Of a stretch of 64,000 nucleotides of DNA, positions 25,635-35,145 are shown in pieces. Below the pieces are notes generated by a model, which saw only the letters and a list, made by a program, of their open reading frames with translations, did not search any database and was not told the DNA's origin. Position numbers and translations under genes: made by a program. The number at the start of each line of letters is the position of its first letter. Position 1 is the stretch's first letter. The stretch covers positions 62,001 through 126,000 of the forward strand of contig NZ_VDGT01000016.1 in NCBI RefSeq assembly GCF_006335015.1, given 5' to 3'. Origin of the DNA: Streptomyces sedi. GTDB taxonomy: Bacteria > Actinomycetota > Actinomycetes > Streptomycetales > Streptomycetaceae.

Positions 25635-28600
25635 TCACGCCCCCGTCGGGTGGTCGCGGTGGCGGACGGTGGAGCCGTGGCGGGTCTTGAGGATCTCCAG
25701 CTGGCTGGGGATCCGGGCGCGCAGGTCCGGAACGTGGCTGACGATGCCCACGTGCCGGTCGTGCTCGCGCAGGCCGTCCAGGACGTCGAGCACCTCGTCC
25801 AGGGACTGCTCGTCGAGGCTGCCGAAGCCCTCGTCGACGAAGAGGGTCTCCAGCCGGCGGCCCCCGGCCTCGGCGGAGACCACGTCGGCCAGCCCGAGGG
25901 CCAGCGCCAGGGAGACGAAGAAGGACTCCCCGCCGGAGAGCGTCGCGGTGTCCCTGGCCCGGCCGGTCCAGGCGTCCAGCACGTTCAGCCCGAGGCCGGA
26001 GCGGGCCCGGTGGGCGGCGCGGGCGTCGGAGTGGACCAGGGCGTAGCGGCCGGCGGACATTCGGCGCAGCCGGACCGTGGCGGCCTCGGCGACCTGCTCC
26101 AGACGGGCGGCCAGCACATACGTCTCCAGCCGCATCCGGTACTCGTTCTGCGGGGAGGTGCCCGCCGCGAGCCCCGCGATGCCGGCGATGCGCCGGCTCT
26201 CCTCGCGGAGCGGGGCCAACGCGCGGGTCTCGTCCGCGAGCGCGTCGCCGAGTGCGTCCAGCTCGGCGCACCGCTGGCGGGCGGCGGCCTCGGCGGAGAC
26301 GGCGGCGCGCAGCCGGGCGGTCGCCGCCTGCCAGTCGGCCTGGCTGGCCGCGGGATCGGCCGGCGGCCCTTCGACGGCCGCCACGGCGCGCGGGTCGGCG
26401 AGCAGCGCGGCGACCTCGGCCTCCTCGGCGCGCCCGCGCTCCAGCCGTTCCTCGGCCGCCCGCCGCTCCTCGGGAGCGAGGGCGGCGGCGCGGGCCTCGG
26501 CGGGGGTGGCGAAGCCGGCCGCGTAGGCGGCGTCGGCGCAGCGGGCGTCGGCGGTCTTCGCGCGGGCCGCGGTCTCCTCGGCGGCCCTGACCGCCGCGCC
26601 GGCCGCCGCCAGCGCCTCGGCGCGCCGGCCGAGGGCGGCGGCGCGGGCGGCGACGCTGGGGGCGCCGTCGCGGGCGCGGGCGATGTCGGCGGCGAGGGCG
26701 GCGCGTTCGGCTTCGAGGGCGCCCGCGCGGGCGGCGTCGGCGGCCAGCTCCTGCTCGGCCGCGCGGCGGGTCGCGGTCAGCTCGGCGTGGGCGCGCTCGG
26801 CGCGCTCCAGCGCGGCGGCAGCCGCCGGCTCGTCGGCGGACTCCTCACGGGCCGCGTCCCGTTCGGCCGTCGCCTCGGCCAGCTCGGCGGCGAGGGCCGC
26901 GGTCGAACGGTCGCCCGCCGCGGCCAGGGCCGTGGCGTGCTCGGCCTCCCGCGCGGCGACCCGGCGTTCGGCCTCGTCCCTGGCGGCCTCGGCCGCGCGG
27001 TGGGCGGCGCCGGCGGCCTCCTCGGCGGCGGGGTCGACCGGGTCGGCGCCCGGCGGGGCGGGCTCCGGGTGCTCCCTGGAGCCGCAGACGGCGCACGGCT
27101 CGCCGGGGGCGAGCCCGGCGGCCAGCTCGGCGGCGATGCCGGCCAGCCGGCGGTCCTTCAGCCGCAGCCAGGTGTCGAACGCGTCGGCCGCCCGCTCCCG
27201 CGCCTCCAGCGCCGCGGCGCGCGCCCCGGCCGCCGCCTCGGCCAGCGCGTCCCGCCGCTCGGCGGCGCGCGCCCTGGCCTCGGCCTCGGCGACGCGCTCG
27301 GCGAGCCGGGGCAGCCCGGCGCCGGCGGCCCTGGCCCGCTCGCGTCGCTCGCGCAGCCGCTCGGCGGCGGCCGGCCAGTCGGCGAGCCGGGCGTCGGCGT
27401 CCTCGATGGCGGCGCGCCGCTCGTCCTCGGCGGCGGCGAGCCGGGCCAGCTCGGCCGCGAGCGCCTCGGCCCGCTCCTCGGCCGCCCGCGCGGCGGCCAG
27501 CGCGCCGAGCCGGGTCCGCGCCTCGCGTTCCGCGGCGGCGAGGGCGGCGGCCGGGGCGTCGGGGGCCGGCTCCGGGCCCTCCAGCGCGGCGCGGGCGGCC
27601 CGCGCCGCCTCGACCGCCGCGCGGTGCTCCTCGGCGGCGGCCTCGCGCAGCCGCAGCGTCGGCGCCACCGTCGCGGCGGCCCCGGCGCGCTCCAGCCGCC
27701 GACGCGTCGCCTCGCGCTCGGGCCGGCGGCGGCGCAGCGCCTCGGCGCGCTCGCTCGCCTCGGCGTGGGAGCGGCGCAGACGGGCGCGCTCGACGGTCTC
27801 GGTGTGGCGCTCCCGCGCGCCGGCCTCGGCGGCCTCGGCCGCCGCCAGCGCCTGGGCTGCCACCGCCGCGCGCTCGCGCGCTCCGGAGCGGGCCAGGGCG
27901 GCGAACTCCAGGACGGCGTCGGCCAGTTCAAGATCGCCGGCGGACAGCTGCGCCCACCGGTGGTCGGCCAGCTCCGGGGCGTCGCCCGCGGCCTGGCGGA
28001 CCCGGTGGCCGGCGGCGAGCAGGCGTTCGTCGCCGGTGCCGACCCGCTCGGCGGCGCGGGCGCGGCGCTCGGCGAGATGGTCCTCGGCGGCGCGGAACCT
28101 GCGGGTGTCGAAGAGCCGGCCGAGCAGCCTGGCGCGGTCCTCGGCGCCGGCGCGCAGAAACCGCGCGAAGTCGCCCTGCGGCAGCAGCACCACCTGGCAG
28201 AACTGGTCGCGGTTCATGCCGAGGACCTCGCCGACCTCGTGGGCGATCTCCTGGTGCGAGCTGCTGAGCGCCGTCCAGGGCCCGTCGGGGGTGCGGCGTT
28301 CGCGCAGCAGGCTCCTGGCGCGCTCGCGGGTGGTGCCGCCGCCCCTGCGCTTGGGGCGCTGCTGCTCAGGGCCGCGCGTCAGCTCCCAGCGGCGGCCGGC
28401 TACGGTCAGTTCGAGGACGACCTCGGTGCGCGTCCCCGGGTCGGCGTGGTCGCTGCGCAGCGCGTGGACGCTGCCCTGGCGGGCGCCGGGGACGGAGCCG
28501 TAGAGGGCGTAGGCGACGGCGTCCAGCACGGAGGTCTTGCCCGCGCCGGTCGGACCGTGCAGCAGGAAGAGGCCGCCGGCGGCGAGCCGGTCGAAGTCGA

Positions 28601-28658
28601 TCCGCTGGGTGCCGGCGAAGGGGCCGAACGCCGTGACGGTCAGCGCGTGCAGCCTCAT
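25635..28658 (-). CDS. sbcC: DNA repair exonuclease SbcCD, ATPase subunit
   Basis: A 1007-residue SMC-like ATPase of the Rad50/SbcC family. Walker A is GPTGAGKTS at about residues 34-42. A long Ala/Arg/Glu-rich coiled coil is broken by the zinc hook CAVC (GEPCAVCGSREHPEP, near residue 525). The C-terminal part has the ABC signature LSGGESFF and Walker B LFVDEGFGSLD. With SbcD it opens hairpins and trims blocked DNA ends. The ATG overlaps the sbcD stop by 4 bp. The long frames on the opposite strand are GC-bias artefacts. Confidence 0.95.
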   Translation of the reverse strand: MRLHALTVTAFGPFAGTQRIDFDRLAAGGLFLLHGPTGAGKTSVLDAVAYALYGSVPGARQGSVHALRSDHADPGTRTEVVLELTVAGRRWELTRGPEQQRPKRRGGGTTRERARSLLRERRTPDGPWTALSSSHQEIAHEVGEVLGMNRDQFCQVVLLPQGDFARFLRAGAEDRARLLGRLFDTRRFRAAEDHLAERRARAAERVGTGDERLLAAGHRVRQAAGDAPELADHRWAQLSAGDLELADAVLEFAALARSGARERAAVAAQALAAAEAAEAGARERHTETVERARLRRSHAEASERAEALRRRRPEREATRRRLERAGAAATVAPTLRLREAAAEEHRAAVEAARAARAALEGPEPAPDAPAAALAAAEREARTRLGALAAARAAEERAEALAAELARLAAAEDERRAAIEDADARLADWPAAAERLRERRERARAAGAGLPRLAERVAEAEARARAAERRDALAEAAAGARAAALEARERAADAFDTWLRLKDRRLAGIAAELAAGLAPGEPCAVCGSREHPEPAPPGADPVDPAAEEAAGAAHRAAEAARDEAERRVAAREAEHATALAAAGDRSTAALAAELAEATAERDAAREESADEPAAAAALERAERAHAELTATRRAAEQELAADAARAGALEAERAALAADIARARDGAPSVAARAAALGRRAEALAAAGAAVRAAEETAARAKTADARCADAAYAAGFATPAEARAAALAPEERRAAEERLERGRAEEAEVAALLADPRAVAAVEGPPADPAASQADWQAATARLRAAVSAEAAARQRCAELDALGDALADETRALAPLREESRRIAGIAGLAAGTSPQNEYRMRLETYVLAARLEQVAEAATVRLRRMSAGRYALVHSDARAAHRARSGLGLNVLDAWTGRARDTATLSGGESFFVSLALALGLADVVSAEAGGRRLETLFVDEGFGSLDEQSLDEVLDVLDGLREHDRHVGIVSHVPDLRARIPSQLEILKTRHGSTVRHRDHPTGA

Positions 28659-29809
28659 CCCTCGCCCTCCCGCAGCCGGGCGGCGGTCAACGCCGCGCGC
28701 AGGGCGGTCCTTTCGGCACCGTCGGGGCCCTGGCCGCCGCGGACGTGGGCGACGAAGTCCTCGGCGATCTGCTCGTCGCTGCGGCCGTCGAGCCGCCCCG
28801 CGTATCCGGTGGCCTCGGCGCCGGGGGGCCGTTCCGGCTCGAAGAGCAGGCTGACGGCGTGCGGGAAGCGGGCGGTGAGCCGGGCCATGGGCTCCTCGGG
28901 GCGGATCGGGTCGGTGAGGGTGGCCTCGACGAACGCGTCGTGGTGCGGGGCGAGTCCGGGGTCCTCCAGCAGCGTCGCGAGCCGGCCGCGCAGCCGGGCC
29001 AGCGGGCGTCCCGCGGGGACGTCGACGCGCTCGGCGCGCACCGCTCCGGCCGCGTCGAGGTCGACCAGCCACATGGTCTTGCGGTGTCCGGCCTCGGAGA
29101 ACGAGTAGGGCAGCGGGGAGCCGGAGTAGCGGACTCGGTCGGTGAGGGTCTGGCAGCCGTGCAGGTGGCCGAGGGCCGCGTAGTGGGCGCCGTCGAAGGT
29201 GGCGACGGGCACGGCGGCCACGCCGCCGACGGTGATGTCCCGTTCGCTGTCGGAGGGTTCGCCGCCGGTGACGAACGCGTGCGCCAGCACCACGCAGCGG
29301 GTCCCGGCGGGGCGCGCGGCGAGGTCGGCGCGGACCCGGTCCATCGCGGCACCCAGCACCGCGGCGTGCCGGGGCGCTTGGGCGCCGAGCGCCTCGCGGG
29401 TGAGCGTCGGCTCCAGATAGGGCAGTCCGTAGACGGCGACCGGCCCGTGCGCGTCGGCCAGCAGGGCGGGCGTGTCGCACTCCTCGGGCCGGGTGCGCAG
29501 ATGGATGCCGGCGCCCGCCAACAGCCGTCCGCCGACGCCGAGTCGGTGCGGGGAGTCGTGGTTGCCCGAGATCATCACGGTGGGCACGCCGAGCCCGGCG
29601 AGCCGGTGCAGCGCCTCGTCGAAGAGCCGCACGGCGGCCAGCGGGGGCACCGCCCGGTCGTAGACGTCCCCGGCGACGAGCACGGCGTCGACCCGCTCGG
29701 CGCGGGCGACGGCGACCAGGTGGTCGAGGAACGCCTCCTGCTCCGCGTGCAGGCTCACCCGGTGGAAGGTGCGGCCCAGATGCCAGTCGGAGGTGTGCAG
29801 GAACCTCAC
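28655..29809 (-). CDS. sbcD: DNA repair exonuclease SbcCD, nuclease subunit
   Basis: A 384-residue Mre11/SbcD metallophosphoesterase. Motifs in order are SDWHLG (residues 7-12), GDVYDR, SGNHDSPHRL, a His in VLAHAFVTGG and GHLHGCQ, the two-metal nuclease ligands. It has 3'-5' exonuclease and hairpin endonuclease activity when bound to SbcC. It is the first gene of the two-gene sbcDC operon. Confidence 0.95.
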   Translation of the reverse strand: MRFLHTSDWHLGRTFHRVSLHAEQEAFLDHLVAVARAERVDAVLVAGDVYDRAVPPLAAVRLFDEALHRLAGLGVPTVMISGNHDSPHRLGVGGRLLAGAGIHLRTRPEECDTPALLADAHGPVAVYGLPYLEPTLTREALGAQAPRHAAVLGAAMDRVRADLAARPAGTRCVVLAHAFVTGGEPSDSERDITVGGVAAVPVATFDGAHYAALGHLHGCQTLTDRVRYSGSPLPYSFSEAGHRKTMWLVDLDAAGAVRAERVDVPAGRPLARLRGRLATLLEDPGLAPHHDAFVEATLTDPIRPEEPMARLTARFPHAVSLLFEPERPPGAEATGYAGRLDGRSDEQIAEDFVAHVRGGQGPDGAERTALRAALTAARLREGEG

Positions 29810-29934
29810 CCGCGCACCGCCGCGCCGTGCCGCCGTGTCATCCGCCGGGCCCCCTCGTCTCGGTCACCGGGCCGACCCCGGTGGCATGGCGCCCAAGTCT
29901 GCCACCGGGGTCTGACAACGCCCGCGCGGATCGG

Positions 29935-32007
29935 TCAGCCGGCGGCGGGGGTCCAGTCGCCGAACCACGCCTCGGGCGTGTGGCGTTCCGCCTCCTCGTC
30001 GCTCAGCTGGGGCCGGTCGGCGCCGGGTCGGCCGGCGCCGTCGCCGCTGTTGTGGTACTCGGCGAGGCGGGCGCCGGTCCAGGGGAAGCCGCCCATGTCG
30101 GTCCAGGGCGCGTCGGCGACGGCCGCGTCGAGCGTGGAGTCGCGGAAGACGGCCTGCGGGTGGAGCGAGGCGTCGCCGCCGGCGTACCAGGGGCGGCCGA
30201 GGCGGTAACTGCCGTCCTCCACGTCGCCGCTGACGGTGCTGTCCACGAAGAGGAAGCCGTGGTGGTCGGCGGCCGTGGAGGGCGCCGCGACATAGCCGCC
30301 GGAGCTGCCGTCGGCGCGGCGGGTGACCTCGATCTCACTGCTCTGGACCACGGCGGTGGCGCGGCCGAAGACGAAGTCGACGTTGCCGCGCACCGTGGAG
30401 TCGGTGACGAGCACCCGGCCCACCGTGCCCTTGGACGCGGTGTCCAGCAGCAGGGTGTCCTGGTCGCCGTCGGCGACGATGTTCCGCAGCACGACCTGGT
30501 CGGCGGCGGTGCGCAGCGCCACGGCCTGGTGGCCCTCCTGGTCGGCGTTGGCCGCCTCGTCGAAGTCGTTGGCGAAGGTGAGGTTGGTCGCCTGGAAGTC
30601 GTCGGCCTCGACGGTCACGGTGGCGCTGCCCGAGGTGCCGTAGTTACCGCCGTCGGGGCGTTCGGTGCCGGCCGAGTTGTCGTAGACGATCGTGGCCTGG
30701 CCCGGGTCGCCACCGGTACCGACGAGCCGCAGGTGCGGCCGGTCGGAGGGGACCTTGACGGTCTCCCGGTAGACGCCGGGCTCGATCGCGATGGTGAACG
30801 GCGCGTCGTTGCCTGCGGGGACGGCGTTCACGGCGTCGGCGACCGAGGTGTGGTCGCCGCTGCCGTCGGGGGACACGACGAGGTCGGCGTCGGCCGCCAC
30901 CTCGGCGTCCGCGGTGCCCGTGGCCGCGACGGTCGCGGCGGCGACATCGGCCTGCGGCCCGGTGCCCTGGCGCAGCAGCGCGGGCACGTCCTCGGCCGGG
31001 TCGAGGGCGTAGTCGTAGAACTCGGACGGGTCGAACGCCGAGCCCTGCGTCTCGGCGCGCCCGGAGGTGCCGTCCAGGACGCTGCCGCGTTCGACCAGCT
31101 GCGCGTCGGGGTCGGGGTAGTAGGGGTCGCGGACGTTCTCGAAGTAGCCGTTCTCCAGCACCATCTGGGTGGCGCCCCTGGCGTAGTTGCCGTACGACAT
31201 GGTGATGTCGCCCGCGGGGTCGTCCAGCAGGTAGTTGTTGTAGAGGTGGGCGCGCGCGATGTTGTCCGCCGACGGGTTGCGCTGGCCGGTCTCCTCGATC
31301 CAGTTGTGGTGGATGGTGATCTCGGCGGTGACGTTCTCGGTCCAGCCGATGCCGAACGCCTTGTTGTGCTCGCTGAGATGGTTCCAGGAGACCGTCAGAT
31401 AGGTCGTGTCCTTGCGGCTGTCGATCAGCCCGTCGGCCATCCGCGTCAGGTGGTTGTGGTCGATCCACACATGGTGCGCGCCGTCCATCTGGATGGCGTC
31501 CCAGTCGTGGGTCTTGCCCTCCCAGTCACCGTCGTAGGTGTCGCGGATGGTGAGGTTGCGGAGGATGACGTTGTGCGTGCCCTCGCCGAGGAAGAAGCCG
31601 CCGACGACGATCTCTCCCGAGGTGCCGACGCCGACGATGGTCTTGTCGGAGGCCACGGGGATCTCGTCGCCGGTGTTGGCGTACTCGATCGCGCCGTCGA
31701 CCTGGATGGTGTAGGGCTCCTCGGCGGTGGCGTACTGACGCAGCTCCTCCTCGGTGGTCACGGTGACGGTCTCGCCGTCCCTGCCGCCGTAGGTGCCGTC
31801 CTGGCCGAGCGCGTCGAGCGAGGCGAAGCCGTCGGCCTCAGCCGGCCACGCGGCAGGCAGGGCGACCGGGTCGCGCTCGGCCGGCGCGCCGTCGGGCGCG
31901 CCGGCCAGCGCGGTGCCGGCGAGCGCGGTGCCCGCGACGGCCAGGGCCGCGCACGACGCCAGCAGTGCGGTGCGGCGTCGGTGGTAACGGGGTGTCGGGT
32001 TCGGCAT
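29935..32007 (-). CDS. Secreted pectate lyase-pectin esterase fusion (PL1-CE8)
   Basis: A 690-residue bifunctional enzyme. A signal peptide (RRRTALLASCAALAVAGTAL) is followed by a family 1 polysaccharide lyase (about residues 60-330: IVGVGTSGEIVVGG, AIQMDGAHHVWIDHNHLTRM in two parts, GQRNPSADNIARAHLYNN with the catalytic Arg). An Ala/Asp-rich linker near 335-360 leads to a pectinesterase (about 360-680: DGDQDTLLLD and NVDFVFGRATAV hold the two catalytic Asp, RLGRPW the Arg). The esterase would demethylate pectin and the lyase cut the resulting polygalacturonate. It is monocistronic, 6 kb from a uronate-type import module. Confidence 0.9.
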   Translation of the reverse strand: MPNPTPRYHRRRTALLASCAALAVAGTALAGTALAGAPDGAPAERDPVALPAAWPAEADGFASLDALGQDGTYGGRDGETVTVTTEEELRQYATAEEPYTIQVDGAIEYANTGDEIPVASDKTIVGVGTSGEIVVGGFFLGEGTHNVILRNLTIRDTYDGDWEGKTHDWDAIQMDGAHHVWIDHNHLTRMADGLIDSRKDTTYLTVSWNHLSEHNKAFGIGWTENVTAEITIHHNWIEETGQRNPSADNIARAHLYNNYLLDDPAGDITMSYGNYARGATQMVLENGYFENVRDPYYPDPDAQLVERGSVLDGTSGRAETQGSAFDPSEFYDYALDPAEDVPALLRQGTGPQADVAAATVAATGTADAEVAADADLVVSPDGSGDHTSVADAVNAVPAGNDAPFTIAIEPGVYRETVKVPSDRPHLRLVGTGGDPGQATIVYDNSAGTERPDGGNYGTSGSATVTVEADDFQATNLTFANDFDEAANADQEGHQAVALRTAADQVVLRNIVADGDQDTLLLDTASKGTVGRVLVTDSTVRGNVDFVFGRATAVVQSSEIEVTRRADGSSGGYVAAPSTAADHHGFLFVDSTVSGDVEDGSYRLGRPWYAGGDASLHPQAVFRDSTLDAAVADAPWTDMGGFPWTGARLAEYHNSGDGAGRPGADRPQLSDEEAERHTPEAWFGDWTPAAG

Positions 32008-32088
32008 CGGGTCCCCTCGGGGTCGGTGTTCTCCCCGTGAGTGGCCGCCGGGGCGGCCGAGGTTGCCGCCGCACTCCGTGCGGGCGTC

Positions 32089-32781
32089 TCAGCGGGGCCG
32101 CAGCGCCGCCAGTTGTTCGGCGAACGGGGTGACCCTCAGTCCCGAACTCCCCCGCTCCGCGGTCCCTTCGGCCGACGGCTCGGCCGCCTCGGACGGTGCG
32201 CGTGGCCCCGTCTCCCCCGCCCGCGCGGACAGCAGCGCGGCCAACTCGCCCGCCGCGCGGCTGATCCGGGTGGGCAGGGTGTCGGTGAGCGGGTCGCCGT
32301 CGCCGCCCCAGTCCTCGGCGGCGGCGAAGACGGCCGTCGGGACCACGGCGGCCCGCAGATAGGAGAAGAGCGGGCGCATCGCGTGCTCCAGCACCAGGGA
32401 GTGGCGCGCGGTGCCGCCGGTGGCGGCGAGCAGCACGGGGGTGCCGGTCAGCGCCGTCGGCTCGAACAGGTCGAAGAACGACTTGAACAGCCCGCTGTAG
32501 GAGGCGGCGAAGACGGGCGTCACCGCGATGACGGCGTCCGCCCGTTCCACGGTCTCGACGGCCTCCCGCAGCGCGGGCGCGGGGAAGCCGGTGACGAGGT
32601 TTCCCGCGATGTCGGTCGCCAGGTCGCGGAGTTCGACGACGCGGGTCTCCACGGGCGCTCCGGCGTCGGCGAGCGGGCGGCGGGTCGCCTCGGCGAGCCG
32701 GTCGGCCAGCAGCCGGGTCGACGACGGCTGGCTCAGCCCGGCGGTGACCACCACCAGGGTGCGCGGGGTGGGCGACGTCAT
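32089..32781 (-). CDS. NAD(P)H-dependent FMN reductase, CE1759 family
   Basis: A 230-residue flavodoxin-fold reductase. TAGLSQPSSTRLLADRL is the flavin phosphate-binding loop and TPVFAASYSGLFKSFFDLFE the conserved FMN-reductase motif. It lies 29 bp downstream of an LLM monooxygenase of the CE1758 family. These two families regularly occur as a pair, and this enzyme likely supplies reduced flavin. The last 45 residues are low-complexity and probably disordered. Confidence 0.9.
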   Translation of the reverse strand: MTSPTPRTLVVVTAGLSQPSSTRLLADRLAEATRRPLADAGAPVETRVVELRDLATDIAGNLVTGFPAPALREAVETVERADAVIAVTPVFAASYSGLFKSFFDLFEPTALTGTPVLLAATGGTARHSLVLEHAMRPLFSYLRAAVVPTAVFAAAEDWGGDGDPLTDTLPTRISRAAGELAALLSARAGETGPRAPSEAAEPSAEGTAERGSSGLRVTPFAEQLAALRPR

Positions 32782-32810
32782 GGGTCGACTCCTTGTCGGT
32801 GCGGGGGCGT

Positions 32811-33908
32811 TCAGGCGGAGGAGGCGGCCGTGCGCTGCCGTTCGGCGGCGACGCGCGCGACGTGGGTCGGGCCCTCGGGAACGTCGGCCGGGCGGCCGGC
32901 GGCGAACTCCCGGCGCAGCACGGGGACGATCTCCTCGCCGAGGATGTCCAGCTGCTCCAGCACGGTCTTCAGCGGCAGCCCCGCGTGGTCGATCAGGAAC
33001 AGCTGGCGCTGGTAGTCGCCGAAGGTCTCGCGGAAGGTGAGCGTCTTCTCGATCGCCTCCTGCGGGCTGCCGACGGTCAGCGGGGTCTGCTCCGTGAACT
33101 CCTCCAGCGAGGGGCCGTGCCCGTAGACCGGCGCGTTGTCGAAGTACGGCCTGAACTCCCGCACGGCGTCCTGCGAGCTGCGCCGCACGAACAGCTGCCC
33201 GCCGAGGCCGACCACGGCCTGCTCGGGGGTGCCGTGCCCGTAGTGGGCGTAACGCTCCCGGTAGAGGCCGATCAGCTGCTGGAAGTGCTCCTTGGGCCAG
33301 AAGATATGGTTCGCGAAGAAGCCGTCGCCGTAGAACGCCGCCTGCTCGGCGATCTCCGGGCTGCGGATCGAGCCGTGCCAGACGAACGGCGGCACGCCGT
33401 CCAGCGGCCTGGGCGTCGAGGTGAAGCCCTGGAGCGGGGTGCGGAAGCGCCCCTTCCAGTCGACCACGTCCTCGTTCCACAGCTCGCGCAGCAGCGCGTA
33501 GTTCTCGATGGCCAGCGGGATGCCCTGGCGGATGTCCTGGCCGAACCACGGGTAGACCGGGCCGGTGTTGCCCCGGCCCATCATCAGGTCCACGCGGCCG
33601 TCGGCCAGGTGCTGGAGCGTGGCGTAGTCCTCGGCGATCTTCACCGGGTCGTTGGTGGTGATCAGCGTCGTCGAGGTGGAGAGGATCAGCCGCTCGGTGC
33701 GGGCGGCGATCCAGCCCAGCAGGGTGGTGGGCGAGGAGGGCACGAACGGCGGGTTGTGGTGCTCGCCCGTCGCGAAGACGTCGAGCCCGACCTCCTCGGC
33801 CTTCCGCGCGATGGTCAGCATCGCCTTGATCCGCTCGTGCTCGGTCGGCGCCCTCCCGGTCGTCGGGTCGGGGGTGACATCACCGACGGTGAAGATCCCG
33901 AACTGCAT
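32811..33908 (-). CDS. LLM class flavin-dependent oxidoreductase, CE1758 family
   Basis: A 365-residue bacterial luciferase-like protein. MQFGIFTVGDV, ATGEHHN and DGRVDLMMGRGNTGP are LLM motifs, with the TIM-barrel flavin site. It probably uses reduced FMN from the next gene to oxidise an unknown substrate. ATG 33908 is preceded by GGAGGTGGG; the frame extension to 33983 is not supported. An AGTTGA-N4-TCAACT palindrome lies 16 bp upstream of the start, so the operon is likely repressed by a MarR-type or similar regulator. Confidence 0.9.
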   Translation of the reverse strand: MQFGIFTVGDVTPDPTTGRAPTEHERIKAMLTIARKAEEVGLDVFATGEHHNPPFVPSSPTTLLGWIAARTERLILSTSTTLITTNDPVKIAEDYATLQHLADGRVDLMMGRGNTGPVYPWFGQDIRQGIPLAIENYALLRELWNEDVVDWKGRFRTPLQGFTSTPRPLDGVPPFVWHGSIRSPEIAEQAAFYGDGFFANHIFWPKEHFQQLIGLYRERYAHYGHGTPEQAVVGLGGQLFVRRSSQDAVREFRPYFDNAPVYGHGPSLEEFTEQTPLTVGSPQEAIEKTLTFRETFGDYQRQLFLIDHAGLPLKTVLEQLDILGEEIVPVLRREFAAGRPADVPEGPTHVARVAAERQRTAASSA

Positions 33909-33924
33909 CGCACCCACCTCCGTT

Positions 33925-33940
33925 AGTTGATTGTTCAACT
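33925..33940. promoter_or_regulatory. Palindromic operator before LLM operon
   Basis: AGTTGA-TTGT-TCAACT is a perfect 6-4-6 inverted repeat, AT-richer than its surroundings, centred about 25 bp upstream of the LLM start. TTGA/TCAA arms are common in MarR-family operators, but no such gene is near. Confidence 0.5.
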
Positions 33941-34043
33941 TGCTCGCGGCAACGGTATCCCCCGCCGGTCTATTCCACCCCACCGGGTACCCGTTTCGCG
34001 GGGTCTCCCCAGGCCCGCCGGGAACACCGGTCGGGCGGGGCCG

Positions 34044-34670
34044 TCAGGCGGCGTCGTGGGTCTCCCCGCCCGGGGTGAGGCGGGCGGCGCCGGCCGTGGC
34101 GGAGGCGAGCCAGGCGGCGAAGCCGTCCAGCTCGGCGGCGGGGAGCGCCAGCGTGAGCGTGACCTCGGAGCCGTAGGCGACGTCCCGCACCGGGTGACCC
34201 AGGGCGCGCACCTCGTTCTCCAGCCGGCCGGCCCTGGCGTGGTCGACGGTGACCGTGGCCAGGCGCAGCCGCCGCCTGGGGACCAGCGGGTGGGCGTCCA
34301 GCGCGGCGCCGACCGCGCCGCCGTAGGCGCGGATCAGGCCGCCGGCGCCCAGCTTGGTGCCGCCGAACCAGCGGGTCACCACGGCCACGGCGAAGCGCGC
34401 CTCGCGGCGCAGCAGCATGTTCAGCATGGGCTGCCCCGCCGTGCCCGAGGGCTCACCGTCGTCCGAGGCGCGCCGCACGTCGGCGTCCGAGCCGATCACA
34501 TAGGCGAAGCAGTGGTGGCTCGCCGCCGGGTGCCGCTCCCTGGCCCGCGCGACCCGGGCGAGCGCCGCCTCCTCCGTCGCTGCCGGCGCCAGCACGCACA
34601 GGAAGCGCGAACGGTTGACCTCGGTCTCGTGCGCGCCCTCGGCGGCGACGGTCAGATAGGTGTCGGGCAC
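34044..34670 (-). CDS. YigZ/IMPACT family protein
   Basis: A 208-residue protein with the UPF0029 N-terminal domain (VNRSRFLCVLAPAATEEAAL, AASHHCFAYVIG, SDDGEPSGTAGQPMLNMLL, VTRWFGGTKLGAGGLIRAY) and a C-terminal ferredoxin-like domain. IMPACT proteins are linked to translation control in eukaryotes; the bacterial role is unclear. GTG 34670 is chosen because it starts VPDTYLTVA, the usual N-terminus. It is divergent from a CoA-binding protein. Confidence 0.9.
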   Translation of the reverse strand: MPDTYLTVAAEGAHETEVNRSRFLCVLAPAATEEAALARVARARERHPAASHHCFAYVIGSDADVRRASDDGEPSGTAGQPMLNMLLRREARFAVAVVTRWFGGTKLGAGGLIRAYGGAVGAALDAHPLVPRRRLRLATVTVDHARAGRLENEVRALGHPVRDVAYGSEVTLTLALPAAELDGFAAWLASATAGAARLTPGGETHDAA

Positions 34671-34734
34671 GGCCCCAGCGTAGGCAACGGCGCCCGGCGG
34701 GAATGCCGGAGGGCGCCCGCGGGTTGTGGGGCGC

Positions 34735-35142
34735 ATGTACGGAGACCAGGAGACCGTTCGCCGGATCCTTGAGGAGACCGGGCCCGTCTGGGCCGTCGTC
34801 GGGCTGTCGAACAACCGGGCGCGGGCCGCCCACGGGGTGGCCGAGGTGCTGCGGGCGGCGGGCAAGCGGGTGGTGCCCGTGCACCCGAAGGCCGAGGAGG
34901 TGGCCGGGGAGCGGGGGTTCGCCTCGTTGGCCGAGGTGCCGTTCCCGGTCGACGTGGTGGATGTCTTCGTCAACAGCGCGCAGGCCGGCGAGGTCGCCGA
35001 CCAGGCGGTGGCGATCGGCGCGAAGGCCGTGTGGTTCCAGCTCGGGGTGGTCGACGAGGACGCGTTCCGCCGCACCACGGAGGCCGGCCTTGCCATGGTG
35101 ATGGACCGCTGCCCGGCGATCGAGCTGCCCCGGCTCCGGTGA
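34735..35142 (+). CDS. CoA-binding domain protein (YccU type)
   Basis: A 135-residue Rossmann-fold protein: AVVGLSNNRARAAHGVAEVL is the CoA/nucleotide-binding loop, with VPVHPKAEE, DVVDVFVNSAQ and KAVWFQLGVVDE as conserved blocks. The fold is that of the CoA-binding domain of succinyl-CoA synthetase, here stand-alone. Role unknown. ATG 34735 begins MYGDQETVRRIL. A perfect terminator hairpin follows the stop. Confidence 0.9.
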   Translation: MYGDQETVRRILEETGPVWAVVGLSNNRARAAHGVAEVLRAAGKRVVPVHPKAEEVAGERGFASLAEVPFPVDVVDVFVNSAQAGEVADQAVAIGAKAVWFQLGVVDEDAFRRTTEAGLAMVMDRCPAIELPRLR

Positions 35143-35145
35143 CGC

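Noticed and set aside
25650..29108. A 1152-residue open frame on the plus strand opposite sbcC and sbcD
   Set aside because: Gly/Ala/Arg-rich low complexity with no motif, while the minus strand has all SbcCD motifs.
31838..32074. Small minus-strand ORF overlapping the pectate lyase start
   Set aside because: It is in another frame of the signal peptide region and is Arg/Pro-rich without support.
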